Assembly (NCBI GenBank): GCA_963930775.1
Contig: OZ005694.1
Span: 6,875,054-6,939,053 of the forward strand
DNA: 64,000 bases
Origin: Cliona cf. orientalis
Lineage: Eukaryota > Porifera > Demospongiae > Clionaida > Clionaidae
Direction: 5' to 3'
Shown: positions 36,126 through 50,000 of the stretch, one piece after another
Layout of the letters: each line of letters starts with the position of its first letter
Numbering within the stretch: the stretch's first letter is position 1
Translations under genes and position numbers: made by a program
The notes under the pieces: model-generated
The model's database searches: none
What the model was told of the DNA's origin: nothing
The model's input: the letters and a program-made list of their open reading frames with translations, nothing else

Positions 36126-38708
36126 TGGGTACTATACCCGTATTATTTATGTATAGATTGTGTAATGCCTCTGGCTATGCAAGCAGGAGCCAAAGCTTAT
36201 CCCAGAATGCACCGCAGCCCCAAGACCCAGACATACCAGATATCTGGGTGATCTTAGTGTCATCCTGCATCCTAGAGAGACCATTCCGATGCTTTATGGC
36301 CACAGCACAGTATCGGACTGTGCTTACTTATTAAGGCGAGTGAAGATGTTGCCTCGTCTGTGATGGGAGTATTTGAGGTGGTTATAATCAGACAGCTGAG
36401 GAAGGTATGGCTTGGGCGGACTACAATACTGGCATCCAGTAGGAGACTGTTAAGGGACTCCAGTTTCTTTCTTTTACAGAAAGGTTTGTGTTTATGAAAG
36501 AATTTGTCATAGCTACCATTTGAATTATGGACTTTAGTCATTCTATAGCTTTTGTGTTGGCCGGCGTAGCTCAAGTGCGAATGTGTCAAGTTCAATGTCC
36601 AAAGATTAAAGTTGTCGAGGGTCCCCCACGTTTGGGGAGAGAGAGAGGCAAAATAAAATGTGGCAGGTATCTTCCAGCAACGTGAGGATACCCAAAACAT
36701 TTGTGCATTGTGGCGGCGGCGACATGTAATTAAATCGTCCCGAAATGATCAAGATAAGTTACACCCCTATGCACAGCAATCCAGCCGAGGGCAGCAGCAA
36801 CTGCGCACATTAAATTTCGGGGCTAATTGCAGGCCGAAGGAAAGTACAGGGTTTATGTAAAGCTGCTGATTCCAGATCATGCCCAAGAGGGTGCGATTGT
36901 GGGGGGTGGAGTGGCACATTGCGAAATGTGCTGTCACCATCTATTTTAGCCAAAGCAGCCGCGGCCTAATTTCAAGATTTGCCTGACCCCGTAAAGGTAG
37001 CTGCTTGGATTCGGTGGACCTATTAAGCGACTCTTCTGGGCTTTGCTAGCTAGAGTCCCAGTGGTGCAGGAGAGGGGGGAGTTTGGGGGCTTGAGCCCCC
37101 CACCTTAGTCATCAGCAATAGTGGGCGTGGCAACAGTTAACAGCTTCTTTGCAGTAAGTACTCTATGAATACTGCATTGTACTGCTCTAACGTACATCTA
37201 ACAATCCATTTGAGCTGTAGAAATCCGTACCATTCACGCTTAAAGCGCGGCGAACTCATGCAGGCATAGTATGCTATTATGCACTATGCTTTAACTTAGA
37301 GTTCGAAGTTCAATAGTCAATAATGCAATTATGTGTTCCTAATTAATGGGCGTGGCCAAGGCAAAACTTCTTCACGCACTTCGTGCCCACTGTCACTGTA
37401 GGGTGCATACTCTATGTCTGGATGCATATTCAGCCAAATGTCCCGTGCTTGAAGGTTGAGTGGTGTTACTAAAATGCTTGGGAGGTAGGGGGGATGGGTT
37501 AGTGCAGGCTGCTAATGCTAACGTGTCTGCTGTGACTTAGGTGGGCTTGTATCCAGGCCATTAGCAGTACTTGAAGTTGAAGCTGTGCCTAACGTGTGGG
37601 CGGAGAAGATGGCCAAGGATTACCAAGCTTGACTAATGTTAAATGGTCGTGGTGCACGCATGATGGGGTGTGGTGGGTATATAGGTAGAATAAGATTGTA
37701 TAGTAGTCATACTCATAAACATGGACAAAGGTAAATCATGAGCATAGACTCTCTGTATGTACACAGCACAAATGTGCAAAGTTTAATAATTGTATAGTAG
37801 CTGGGTCAGTATTGACTATTATGTCTGTTGCAGGGAGCAGCCTGGCTAAGCTTGGCGAGCGGGCTTAATGGGGCAAGAGAGCACTGGGTGTGGGCCAGAG
37901 CAGTATATGCAGATATTATGCTGATCGATACTTGCCATATTATGGGGAGGATCCGCGTTCTTGTTGATGAGGATACAATGTGTTGAAGCTGGTCATTTAG
38001 CCAGTGGGTCCGCTAGGTTAGGTGCAAAGCGGCGTTGAGAGGGGGCTCCTGCTGGTTGTGGTGTGGGTGTGAGGTTACTAGGAAATAATGTGCGAGCTTG
38101 AGGGCAGTGGTAGGTGTGTTTTCTACATTCACCTTGGGTTCAGGGGGCTGCAACCCCCCCAAACGACCCCGAGCAGCCTGTCCAATTTACACACACAAGG
38201 CCCGCTATATATAGCCCGGCATAGCGGCTGCCACTGCACGGCCAGCAGCAGAACCGCAATGTACATAATTGGCCTCAAACAAGCAGGTGGTACTCGGTGG
38301 TTAGTGGCACACCCCGAACATGGCTGCAGGTATGAATAAATCATCAGTGTTAGCTAGGCATGGCAAAGTTAGTATTGTTATCCTATTGGGTCACAGTCAC
38401 TCTTTAGGGTGCGCGATTGAGCGGTGATTAAAGGTGGGTGTGGTCGCAAACTCATCGCGTGTGTGCTGGTACTGAGTTGCTCAGGTAACAGATCCACTAA
38501 ATCGATGTACTCCAGGCTTAGTGAGAAAGTGGGCCTGCAAGAAGCATGCCGATCATGTGGGCTAGGTAGTGTAAACGCAAGTAATGTGCGCGTGTGTGTG
38601 GGAGGGGGTTATGAATAGGGGTTGAATGCGGGAGGGTGGGTGGGACAGGCACTGTTGGAGTAGTAGCTAGGGTATGAGCAGGTAGGCAGAAGGGTATGAG
38701 AGCAGAGC

Positions 38709-39170
38709 CGGAGGGCTGGGCAGAAGCAGGGGCAGACCTGTCAAGTCTCACAGTGAGACTCCCGCATTTCCATGAGGTCTTACTCATAACTTTGAATACC
38801 TGATGTATATATTATTAATATGGAGTCTGACGCGTTTTTTTTTTTTTTTTTCATTCAAACAACATACAGATAGAGGGCTGGGCACAAGCAGGGGCAGACC
38901 TATCAAGTCTCACAGTGAGACTCCCACATTTCATGAGGTCTTACTCATAAATTTGAATACCTGGTGTAGCTATAATTATTATATTGTTAATATGGAGTCT
39001 GACGCATTTTTAGCTATGTACATTCAAACAACATACATATAGACGGCTGAGCAGAAGCGGGGGCAGACCTATCAAATCCCATGGTGAGACTCCCGCATTT
39101 TCATGAGGTCTTACTCATAAATTTGAATACCTGATGTATATATTAATATGGAGTTTGATGCATTTTTTTA
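38709..39170 (+). repeat. Tandem repeat, three ~165-bp copies
   Basis: Each unit has ggggcagacct, agtgagactcc/ggtgagactcc, gaggtcttactcataa and a T-rich end. Confidence 0.85.
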
Positions 39171-39244
39171 CGTTCACATAATTATTCTTATGGTTATATA
39201 TGTAAAATCTCACTCATTTGAACACTACGACCTTGATAGCTCTG

Positions 39245-39560
39245 TGGTGGCCAGGCAGGAAAATAGGGCAGCAGGGGGAAAGCAGCTGGGCGGGGCAGCA
39301 GGTGACGCAAGCAGCGGGGTGGGCCAGTAAGGAGAAATAGCAGGGGCAAGAGCAGGGCAGGGAAGCAAAGCTGCTGGGTGGGCAGCAGGGCGGGGTAGCA
39401 AGGCTACCTGAGTGGGCAGGAGGGCGGGGTAGCAAGGCTACCGGGCGGGGCAAAGCTGCAGGGCGGGCAATAGGGGGCAATCGGCAGGGTGGGCCAGTTA
39501 AGGCGAAATGACAGGGGCAAGAAGAGGGCAGGGCAGCGAGGCAACGGGGCTGCCGGGCCG
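39245..39560 (+). repeat. GC-rich minisatellite
   Basis: Irregular repeats of gcagggcggggcagcaaggctac type. Confidence 0.7.
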
Positions 39561-39902
39561 GTTGCTTTAAGAGAAGTATGAATAAACTTATCTTGATTGC
39601 TTGGCATGGAGGTGGTAGGAGCAGTCATGGGCGTTGATGTAGAGTGCTGCTGATCATGTGCCTGGTAATCAAGTTCTCAATCCACGCAAGGGTAAAAAGG
39701 GGCGTGGGAGTTCCTTCTCGCGATCAGGACGTTGCGGAGAAGCCATCAGCGCCGGAGTGGTTAGGTGAGGCTGAAAGGGCACATATCGTCGAATCGGTGA
39801 AGTCTCGAGTGTCAAATGCATCGGGAAAGGTGATGTCATCAAACGAAACGGTTGTCCATGGGATAGAGCGGCTAAAATGGGGGCCATCTAAGGGGAGATC
39901 GC

Positions 39903-40085
39903 ATCAAACACACTATCGGGAGCCGCCAGCTACTCAGATGGCTGACATTGACGCACGAGGTAGCTAGCAAGGGGCAATGAACTGCGCATGACCGATAAGC
40001 TAGGCACGTGAATGCATGTCGTAAGCAGGAGGAGGAGCCAAACGCTCCATTCGTGGTTAACTTAGTTTAACTTCCTTAAACCACA
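39903..40085. repeat. Direct repeat Y, right copy
   Basis: Matches 34340-34526 and abuts repeat X. Confidence 0.85.
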
Positions 40086-40412
40086 TGTAAGCACCCATGG
40101 GGGCCAAAATCACATTTTATGCTTAAGTGCCCATTTGGCTTACCTGGGACACTATAATGGTATGTTAAAACTTTAAAGTTTAATGTGATTCAACACAACC
40201 ACACTGACGCCAAAAATTTAAACAGTTATACACTATAGACTATACCAGATCCTTAAGCTTGGACCCTATGTGCAAGTCAAATTATATACAGAGTCTAAAC
40301 TGCATGTATTTTAGGGGACCACTTTTGGAAAAATTATACTTTTTGCATTAAAGGGGTGGGCTCACATGACTACCATGATGTGCTAATTTTTGAAAATTCC
40401 CCTGATTACCTG
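40086..40412. repeat. Direct repeat X, right copy
   Basis: Intron sequence next to the copy 2 DD exon; near-identical to 33926-34261, with a ~7-nt gap at ~40272. Confidence 0.8.
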
Positions 40413-40868
40413 TAGAGATGGAGCTACTCTGAAAATGTTTAATTTGAAGTTGTTGATTGTTTCCAGAGGGTATTTCCAAACTGGTCACGTTTCCAGACAG
40501 TGGTACAAGGGTCAAGGTGGACTTGAGCTTCGCACACAGAAGATCCACGAGATCTCGACGCTTTCGTCGATGGAAGGCTCGAGCTAGCTTCAAGAAAGTG
40601 GCTCCTCGTCCTTCTCTTTTATGCCAGGCATCCAGTATAGGGACTCTCTGCACATTTCCTGGTTGCTATTTTCTCGACTTATGGCCCGTACCTCGTCTGA
40701 CGACAAGTCCAGACAACGACCAATCATCTCCCAGTCCGCGCCAAGTTCGATGGCTATATCACCTCTGATATCTTGTGGGCACTCTCTGTCTAGATCTTCT
40801 TCCTTGAAGCCGTGTCGCGACAAAATCTCTTCCAAAGTAGGACCTGTTTCGCTCGCGATTGTCGCCAT

Positions 40869-41090
40869 GTTTTGAAATTTGGGGGCAGTAATACAAGTAC
40901 ACCCTCCAGACACGCCCCCAATATCCATAGCCCCACCCCTCGCGTGACACTGTGCAGGCGTAGTCAGCATAAAAATTATACCAATATTCAGTGGGAAAAA
41001 TTAACGTACAATGTGATATATATAAATGTTAACATAATAATAGTATTATTATTCTGAAAATGAGGCTATAGTTAATTATTATATAACTAG
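40869..41090 (-). promoter_or_regulatory. Compact promoter of copy 2 (222-bp intergenic)
   Basis: Carries the CACCC block (40930-40947) but the palindromic gcgcatgcg is degraded to gtgcaggcg, fitting the pseudogene status of copy 2. Confidence 0.45.
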
Positions 41091-44000
41091 CTACTCATCA
41101 AAATACCATTTCAACTTGTGTTTGAGTTTTGTTGGAAGTGGTAGTCTATCAACTTCATCACTCTTTAGCCAACTTGATAGTTTTTCCAGGCACAGTTCTT
41201 CAAGGTTGATAGCACCATACTCTGTAACCATGGATGGGTGCATGGTGAGAAAATTAATTATTGAAAATTATGCATGAGAGGGAGTGTGGTTAATATCCTT
41301 ATGGATTATGGCAGTTCATCAGTATCCATATAATTATAGCTATTGGCTACAACTCTCAAGCCGAACATTCAGAGTCCGATATGCATCATTCGCTCTAGTC
41401 CCACCCCCATATCACAAGACCAAGGCTCGCTCTAGTGTATAGCTACTAGTACAATCATGAATATGGAGCCGTGTACGACAGTACTTGGCAGTACGCGTCC
41501 AATAAGTCTCAGCATAATATTATTACCCTTTGTTAGATATTTAATTGGGAAATTAGTGTCTAAACACTACGGTTGACTATGGATACAACTAACATTTTAA
41601 TAATAAGAGTGAGTCACAAAACATATAATATTTGCAGGGTCATCTAATAGTATGAAATTTGGCATAAACTATTATTCACAATCATAGCTAGGTGTGTGTG
41701 TACATACACTACTACTGTAACACTCACCTGCTTTGGTGATAACTGTAGCAACACCGCGGTCACTATGGTCCACAACAGCATAGACATCAGTGTCTCTGGT
41801 ATAGATGTTCTTTGCTGCTATGCCTTGACTTTCACCATTCACAGTGAACTCCAACACTCCACCTTGGGATAGACGCAATCCAACACAATCTCCCTCACGA
41901 AGATCATCTAAATCAACGTAGCCATAGTCAGACTTCTCTCTAGGAGTGACAAGGTTATTGAATAGTTTCTGGCCAAACCACACACAATGGTAGTCAGCAT
42001 CATAGGAATCAGTAGGGATATCAGGACCAGATTCAATAGGTACGCCTTTCTTACACCTTCTTATTCCCAATCCTAGTGATTCAGTCGTGGACCATTTTGC
42101 TACATATGCCACCATTTTCACCTCAAACTCTGCCAGTCCTTTAAAAGGTTGTGCTCCATATGCTATACCATCAAATGATGTACCTTCAGGGTCCATTCTC
42201 TCAGCTCCTAGTCCATTGTTGGTAATTCGAATGCATTCTCCCGCTGCACTGTGGTAGCCAAATTGAATGTCTTTGTTTGGTGTTGACTCATCTGTATCTG
42301 ACTGTGACAGAGGATCTTGTAGTCGTCTGATTTGATCTTCCTCCACTAACATATCATCTGATAGAAAAAAGTATGTACATTTACGTACGTAACTTGATGT
42401 GTGTCCACCCACATGACTCTTATCTGAATGTGCATCTATTAATTTGGGAGGCTCATACGTTCATAAAAATGTATCATGCTCACCATACAAACCCCTCTCA
42501 TTAAATTTTATTTCTTTATTAGATTGCACCACAAGCAAAAGCAATGCTATTCATTAGCTTCTCTCATTTGCTTGTGTGAATTGTATATTATTATGATATT
42601 GCACATACGTGACAGTACATGTAGTTGTGGTGGTACATGTATAATGTCATGTACATTTACCCCGCGTGCATGCGCAAGGGATAAAGTAATCGGTCGTGTC
42701 ATCGTTGTCGTTGTATAGCACAAAAATCGCCATATCTCGAGGTCAAGGCACCTGAGTGACTAGTAAGTACAATGAATCAGTCGCATTTGACGAAGAACGG
42801 GCTTCAGAGTGCTTCGAATCAAGGGACATAGTCCACGAACGTCACAAATAGTGCCTTAAAGTTTTTATTAGCCTTCGTAACCACGCCTATCGACAGTGCC
42901 CACGCAACATAGCTATATTGCAGCAGTGGCATGCCTCACCAGAACTCAAGTTGAATGAAAGCCACACATACAATACATATCTTCATGAACCACAACCCTC
43001 CCAATACCGTATGGTGGATAATTTTTGCGGGGTGCTAATTTTCCTTATTTTCGTGGTTGACTTGGCAGTCACGAAATTTTCCCACCCACGAAAATTAATG
43101 CCTATGGTATTAATATGGTATAATGCGAGTCCATGATGATTGGCGTGGCCACAAACATCGTGGCAGCGTAGCCAACACTTTCCAGTATTAGCAAGCAATA
43201 GTAGCCACTGTTATCCAGCTGATAGCATCTTCGACACTAATTCTTCTATCTCATGCTATTTGTCCAAGTCTCTGTAGGTATGGCTTAGTAGCAAAGAAGA
43301 TCGCGAGTGAGATCGAGTGCGCATACCGATTACATCATTGCTTGTGCAGCAGAGCTACGCCCCTGGACTGGTTGCTATCACGAAATTTAAAGTCACAAAA
43401 ATTACTTTTGAGGGCCTTTTCGGACTTTTCACGAAAATTAGCACCCACGAAAATTACTTTACATGTAAATCTGGATATGTTCATTATAAAAATATTATTT
43501 TCGTAGTCAATGGTGGCTAATCTTACGAAAATTAGCGCACGCTATTAACGCTAATGCGGTGAGGGGGTGTTCCTACGAAGTTTTTTTACACGAAAATTTA
43601 TTATACAAAAATTTCGTTACATGAAAATTTCCAGATCTACAGCACCCACCATATATACAGTATGCTTCAGCCTTGAGGATTACTGAGAGAGTACAATATC
43701 ATGTAAATTCCTTAAATTATATCTCCAGCCAAGGGTAGTGGTGACTCAATGATGATCATCCTAACAATCACTGCACAAGTGAAATAAATGTACACATAAA
43801 GGGAGCTTAAGCTTACTTACATGTACATTGTACCTCCAAAAACAAATTATAGAGTGCACATCTATATAAATTCATTCATACCCAAAGAATTAATTTCCAG
43901 GTTTATATCCGTCATTGAATCATCTGTGCTTCCTTCAAACTTGATAGTGGGTGGATCAAACCTTGTTCCTCTCATCGTTATCTTCACGTGGTAGTCTAGC

Positions 44001-47000
44001 AGCCAATGTTGCAGGTCTTCATGCTCACTCTCCCTCCAAATGTCAGAAGCTCTAATCTATTGAGTACGATAATTACAGCAGATTGGATAAATTTCATACG
44101 ATATGGGGGAGGGAGTAGCTACCATAGGTTGGGTTTCGAATGCACAGTTACACAATTACAAATGGCGCTATACAACCCATAATTGTGAATTGCCAAATGG
44201 GAAAGCCACACCCTATATAATATTATTATAGAGGTATGTATATGGCTTGTGATGTTGTATGTGGGTGGGCTATTAGCTAATAGAACTTAGTCAACTCGAG
44301 TGGCAAGATGGCTAGTCCCTTTTTGTTTAAGTGCTGTACATGGTCATCATAATTATTTACTTAACAAAGACTCATAATCAACACCTATACATGTACATGT
44401 ACAAGCAGAGATCAAGAACGCATGCACGTTTGTGATTGCGAGTGTAGTGTGCGCACGATTGAGCAAAGGGGTATGGTCACGCGAAATAATAATATTATTA
44501 TTGTGTATTCTTTTTCCTGTAATTCTTTTGATTACATCTTGTACAAACTCACAATTCATATAATCAAACATTCAAAACCTGATCTATGGTATGTGGCAAG
44601 CCATCCACCTGCACTTCATCCAATACCGTTTGATATGTCATTGTTAGCAACCACTCCACCGTTTCACCAGAAATTCAGAATAGGGTGGTATTCTTATTCA
44701 TTTTTGTCAAAGATCAAAGGCTTTAACATTCCTGTATACATTCCACTGACAACATTAAAGGGAAATGAACACAGGTAGGGTAGTGCAGCATCACTTTATT
44801 CTGCCCTAGAGAATCCCTATAGACCTTGAAGGATCGCTTACTGATGCATTAGCTATTTAGGCCTACTGCTAAAGTATAATGTAATTGATATGCTGCAGTA
44901 TATTCATGTGAACCTACAGTCATATTCCCTTGTGCTCCACTCCTTGTTTACATCACCCGTCATTGTTCTCTGGCTTGTTTTGTCTTTGTCTGTGCTAACC
45001 CTGTTCATTAGTTCCCTACACAGAACCCTGCATGTGCGCTCACTCTATGCAATATTAAACTCGACCTAATTGCTCAAGAACTAACTATTGCCCACTTGTT
45101 TGTTATATGTATTTAGCAGCACACTAGAAATGGATTAGCCAATATCAATCTGATAGCACCCGTTCTAAATGAGCCATGTGGAAGCATTGAATATGCATGC
45201 AGCAGTTAATTCATCATCCCTCCTAGGTTCAAGACACATCGTTATTACACCCTCTAAGTTTTTCAAGAGCCACTTTGAAATACCGTAGTAAAATTATCGA
45301 ATATAATGCATGTTGATCAAATTTAACATAAGGAATTCTTACAACATTTATTACGTACATGGAGCGATTGACGAACTTGACCAGAAGAAAAGCATAGTAT
45401 GATGTGACACAAGTCGCACCCAATATCTGCTAGCTACCCATGCACCAAGACATGTTACCATTCCATCTTCAGGCTCCACTGCAGTGATGTGTGGGTTCTT
45501 CTCTGGCACAATGACTCTCAAGGATCCACCTGACCCAGGCATCGAAGCAAATCTGAAATTCCTAATATAGAATTTGTCATTGTAGTATCGCAATTTCAAA
45601 ATCTACAAGTTAAAAACACATCAATAAGTAAACAATTCAAGAGCAAGCTGAGGAATGCTACTTTATACCTTCAGAGCTGTGTAATGAAAATGAGCACTGA
45701 TATAGATTTCATGAATGCCACCGGATGATCTTACTGACACAATAAGAGAGTAGAGAATATCAAAACTGGCATCATCTTGCTGTAGTGGAATCTCGACCTA
45801 CGTACATGAGTGATAATTTTTTGGATCTTCTAATACTTATTGTAGTACTGAAGCCATACAAATCAAAAGATGTGACAACAGCTAAAATCGCTTACCACCC
45901 AACTGCCTTCCCACAGGACTATAACTAAACCCACAGGACAATAACTCCTGCAAGGCATATAACTGACTTGTTAGTGTCCTGTGGGTAGCAGCTGAGGGAA
46001 AGCACCTTGTAGCTATGTACACTAGCTGTGGTTTGCACCTTGTAGTTTTCTTTTGTTCAGTACTACAAATCGCGGTTATAGTACTCGATCTCGACAGTTC
46101 AGTGGCTTATTGACCTCGGGCTTTGCCCTCGGTCAATAAATCACTGAACTATCTCGCTCTCGTGCTATAACCTATATTTACCATCGTAGAACAATATTAC
46201 CGGGAAACATCATTCATTGATGCATATTGGATTCGAGTGTGAAGCAAGAGTAACAATACATGTACATGTACGTGACATTTCCGAGGTATTGTTGTTCTAC
46301 TATGGTCATGAACACCACTGGCGCCAAACCCTCGGTGCTGTCAGATTTATAGTAATGATATTATTATACTATACAGGTAGCTATTACAATAAAGATGATC
46401 GTATAATATTAGGCTGTGTATAAAATTTAGCGCTTTGAGTACTGGCAAACTAGCCTGCCAAAAAGCTTAGAAAATTTTCGAAAGTGGAAGGAAAAAAAAA
46501 TCCAAAGATCAAGCAGGATTCGAACCCATGACCACCGCTCAGCCAAACCCAGCTTGACACTGCTGGATGCCATTTTTGCCAACTTCATCCATCTGTCCCC
46601 TGACCCCGCCTTCGTAATCCTCACACATGCATATAACTATTAAGCCTATTCCGTATATAGCGCGACACACGCAGTGTTCTATTTATACAAAAAGTTAGCT
46701 GACTGAGATCGGAGAAGTCAAGAAGCTTAGAATCAGCAAATGACTCATAAACTAGCGAATAAAGCGTTCTCTACGAAATCCATACAAATCATAAGTTTGG
46801 AACACCATAAGGAACCTTATAACCGCAATTTGGACTCGCAAACAAGGTATGTAGCAGTTAGCATGGTAACACACAGACATACAGACAGACAGACACACAC
46901 ACACACACACAGAACGACTACCGTAATCCTCGCGCATGCGCCGAGGGTTAATAAGGTTATTTATTGTATATTTAAGAAGCCTATTCTGTACTGAAACTTT

Positions 47001-50000
47001 AGTAGCTCAAGTGAGAAGAGAGGATGAGTTAGTTTTTGCCATTTCAGGGACCTAAGGACTAAGGCGAATAGCTATTAAGGATACGATAAGTGGAGTAGCA
47101 CCATGGCAACTCATAAGTATAGAAGCTACTTACCGTAACTTCAATAGGGTTTCATCCAGTGGGGAGGGGGGGGGGCAAAGGGGAACCTTGCCCCCAAACT
47201 CCTTAGCTTACCTCCTAAACCTTTTCATAATAAGTAAAATAAATAAAGCCACTAGCTTTCCTTTTATTACTTAAAAGCAATCTGGAGTAATAACAAGAAA
47301 TCCTACTAATTAAAAACAAAACTCCTCAAGAAACTTTATGCGCTATAGCTAGATGCCAACTCATATTATATTACACTTCTGCCCCAAAATTTTGTCGCTA
47401 GATGAAACCCTGTTCGTGCACTGTGGATATTGGTTCCATGCAACAGAACAGAGCATTTCATTTGCGTTTAATACAAACAAAACAGGAACTTTTCATTGAC
47501 CAGTACTGTGGGTAGTATTTTCATAAAATTCCTGCTGCCATGCATACAATTACGTTACTCACATGAGCAAATTCTGATAGAAGCTCCATAGCTGATGATG
47601 ATGTCATACATTCAGCTGCGATGTTTCCCTGATACAGTATCCTCTCACCCAGCGACAGCTCAAGAATTTGTTCAGTCTGAAAAAAAGTCCTGTCAATCAG
47701 GCTGATTGCTTCTGTCAATTCCTGGACAGCAACAGTAGGGATAAACCACACAGCAATAAACGAGCTGGCAGGTTCCAACAACATAAGGATGGACACAGTA
47801 ACATATTCTGAACGTCGTATTTTGTGGTAGAATCGATTTCGGAAGGAATCAAGCTTCTCCAATGTATACGACTTGGGATCATATGCAAACTTTGCTCTCA
47901 ACTTATTGTAGTCAACTGTTGGTACTTCAAAGCCAGACCAGTGATTCATCAATTCATCGATAGTAGCAACTTTTTTGAACCACTGCACTTTCTCTGTATA
48001 TGACATCATTTCTAGTTTTAACTCTTGACTACCAAACCTCGAAACGAGATGCTGGAGCAGTTCATAGTCAATAAACCTGAAGAGCGGACTGAGGCAAGAA
48101 AACAGAACCTTTTTCTTCCCAAATTCACTTAGCATATCCCGCATTTTACTTTCATACTCCATCTTGAATGTAAGTGGAAACCTTGTCAATGCTTGCAATA
48201 CTTCCCCTGCAGAGGTACATGTATGTCTTGATGAAAGTTCATTCACCAGACGATAATGAAGGCAGTTAAACTCATCTTCCAACGTTTTAATCCACTTGGG
48301 CACATCCAGAGGAAAGACTGCATGGAATAAGTTCAATTTAAGGCACAGTATCAGGATATAAGGGCGGTGTATTACTATTTGAGAAATCCCTCAGGTACAC
48401 TAAGGCATAGGAGTACAATTTCGCGTACATCGGCCGTTTCCGCTCATGTACATCATTTGCATCTATGGCTATACTATATTATAATTAAGATCATGTAGCT
48501 ATTACATCTGTTGCTCCGGAATTCGCTATTTTTATTTATAAATATAGTGTGTCGTTTTGGTTGTCACGCCCACAGCACTGGTTGCTATGGTAACAAAATA
48601 AGAGATTGAGGTACGTACCAACAATCAAAGAACCAAGTCTGGTATACAAGTCTCAAAGACTTTTCCAGATACAACGAGTTTTGTATCACCATATTATTTT
48701 TGACACAAAATTGCATGTCCCATGCCTTAATGCGCCTGAGCAACTGCACAATGTGATGTCAAGTGCATGCAAGTGCAGGCAGTATCACTGGCCACATGGC
48801 ACCTACCACACCCACAGCTGTTGTTCGATCGAGACTTATACACCTTATGATGGCAGGTAAGCACAGAATAAAGATTAAATATCAAAAGGAGAAATAAACC
48901 AACTCTTCTGCACTATTTTTGTCTGCTATACGCTGATATAGTGCCTTTAAGTACATGTGTGCCATCACATAAAATTTACTATAATAATAATATTATTATA
49001 CCGTATAGCAGGAAACTTTCGAGGGAGAAACCTTCATGAATTTCACTATTTTACAGCCACCCACAAAGTTTTCTCCACGACATTTTAGGCCATACCACAC
49101 CCATTTATGTGGTTAGTTTAACATTCCATGAAAGTTTTCTCCACAAAAATTAATGCTCCCTTCCTACTGATCCACAAAAGTTTCTCCATCGAAAGTTTCC
49201 TGCTATACGGTACATACAGCTTGCTAAGAATAGTTTCTACCGTATAGCGGAAAACTTTGACAAGGGTTTTAATTCCCCCTATACTCTAAATGGGCATGTG
49301 TCGGTGAAAATTAATCCCGTGATAATTTTAAGATCACTTATCTGTGAAAATCTGTAGCTATCTCCCCCCCACTCAATTTTCCAGCTAGTACAAAATGTTA
49401 TAGCTATGGAGCTCGAGCAACAGCTGGTAGGCACTTTAATTCATAACTAAGTCGTATGTGCTTAGACAGTTCTGCACTTATGTATATCAAACGTTTACTA
49501 TTGTCAGCTAGTGGTGACTTTCAAACCGGGTTGTTTTGACCTCCAGATATACATGTAATACTGTGCTGGGGAATTCATGTGAGACATTTAGTTAGGTTAT
49601 AATATATTATATTTATTCCATACCCGTAGAACTTGATCCACCCTGGTGCTGATATCGATGCTGCTGATCACTTCCAGTGGATATTTCCCAGTTGGCGATA
49701 CTTCCTGACAGTGGTACCAGGCTTAATGTCGACTTAAACTTGGCACACAGAAACTCCACAAGGTCACAGCGTTGTCGACGGTGCAAGATGCTAGCTAGCT
49801 TCAGATACGTGGCTTTCTTGCCCTCCCTCTTGCCCCAGGTATCCAACAGAGCTATTCTGCAGAGCTCTTGGCTGGAGTTCTCGCGATTTATGTCTCTCAG
49901 TTTCTCCAAGGTGAACTCGAGGTAACGCCCAGCCATCTCCCAATCGCCAAGCTTAACAGCAACCTCGTCTCGAACCCTCTTGGGGCACTCCTTGTCCAGA

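Larger units (their letters stand above)
34262..40085. other. Gene-less 5.8-kb block between nested direct repeats
   Basis: Higher GC than the flanks, no ORF with a recognisable domain, and no splice-consistent exons that I could find. It holds a MITE (35302-35763), three copies of a ~110-140-bp unit starting taagagccattgcaa (35761-36125), three ~165-bp units around ggggcagacct (38709-39170) and a GC-rich minisatellite (39245-39560). It is probably an insertion plus duplication in the first intron of copy 2. Confidence 0.6.
19469..40868 (-). pseudogene. Tandem copy 2 of the DD-helical-NHR gene, frameshifted
   Basis: Recognisable exons: DD 40868-40410, helical 32446-31684, beta 30851-30723, 30662-30498 and 28813-28639, NHR 20860-20241, tail 19602-19469. 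Compared with copies 1 and 3, the DD has ~2 extra nt near 40640. The helical exon has two 4-nt insertions, near 31990 and 31900, so three frames are needed. The NHR exon is 620 nt instead of 630, with a ~10-nt loss near 20575. Splice sites are largely preserved. The DIRS element sits in the intron before the NHR exon, and the 34-40 kb repeat block sits in the first intron. A short P3-like DD exon end at ~33415-33445 suggests the original first exon was lost and the present DD exon came from a copy-1-like gene. The changes are most simply read as decay, but assembly indels cannot be excluded. Confidence 0.7.

Noticed and set aside
36272-36700. 142-codon frame on the minus strand in the gene-less block
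   Set aside because: No recognisable domain, no supporting exons, and the block is repeat-rich.
39644-39967. 107-codon plus-strand frame
   Set aside because: Runs into direct repeat Y and has no family resemblance.
34262-40085. Helitron
   Set aside because: No Rep/helicase fragment and no convincing TC start or CTRR end with hairpin.
33926-40412. LTR retrotransposon with X or Y as LTRs
   Set aside because: No TG...CA ends, no primer site or polypurine tract, no gag/pol; X contains host splice-donor sequence.
43000-43670. TIR element around ataccgtatggtgg ... ccaccatatatacagtat
   Set aside because: Only weak end similarity, many AT-rich acgaaaatt repeats inside; boundaries cannot be set.
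46500-46590. Possible tRNA on the minus strand (tggctgagcggt A-box-like, ggttcgaatcc B-box)
   Set aside because: The two boxes are only ~18 nt apart; there is no room for the anticodon arm and no acceptor stem. At best a tRNA-derived SINE scrap.
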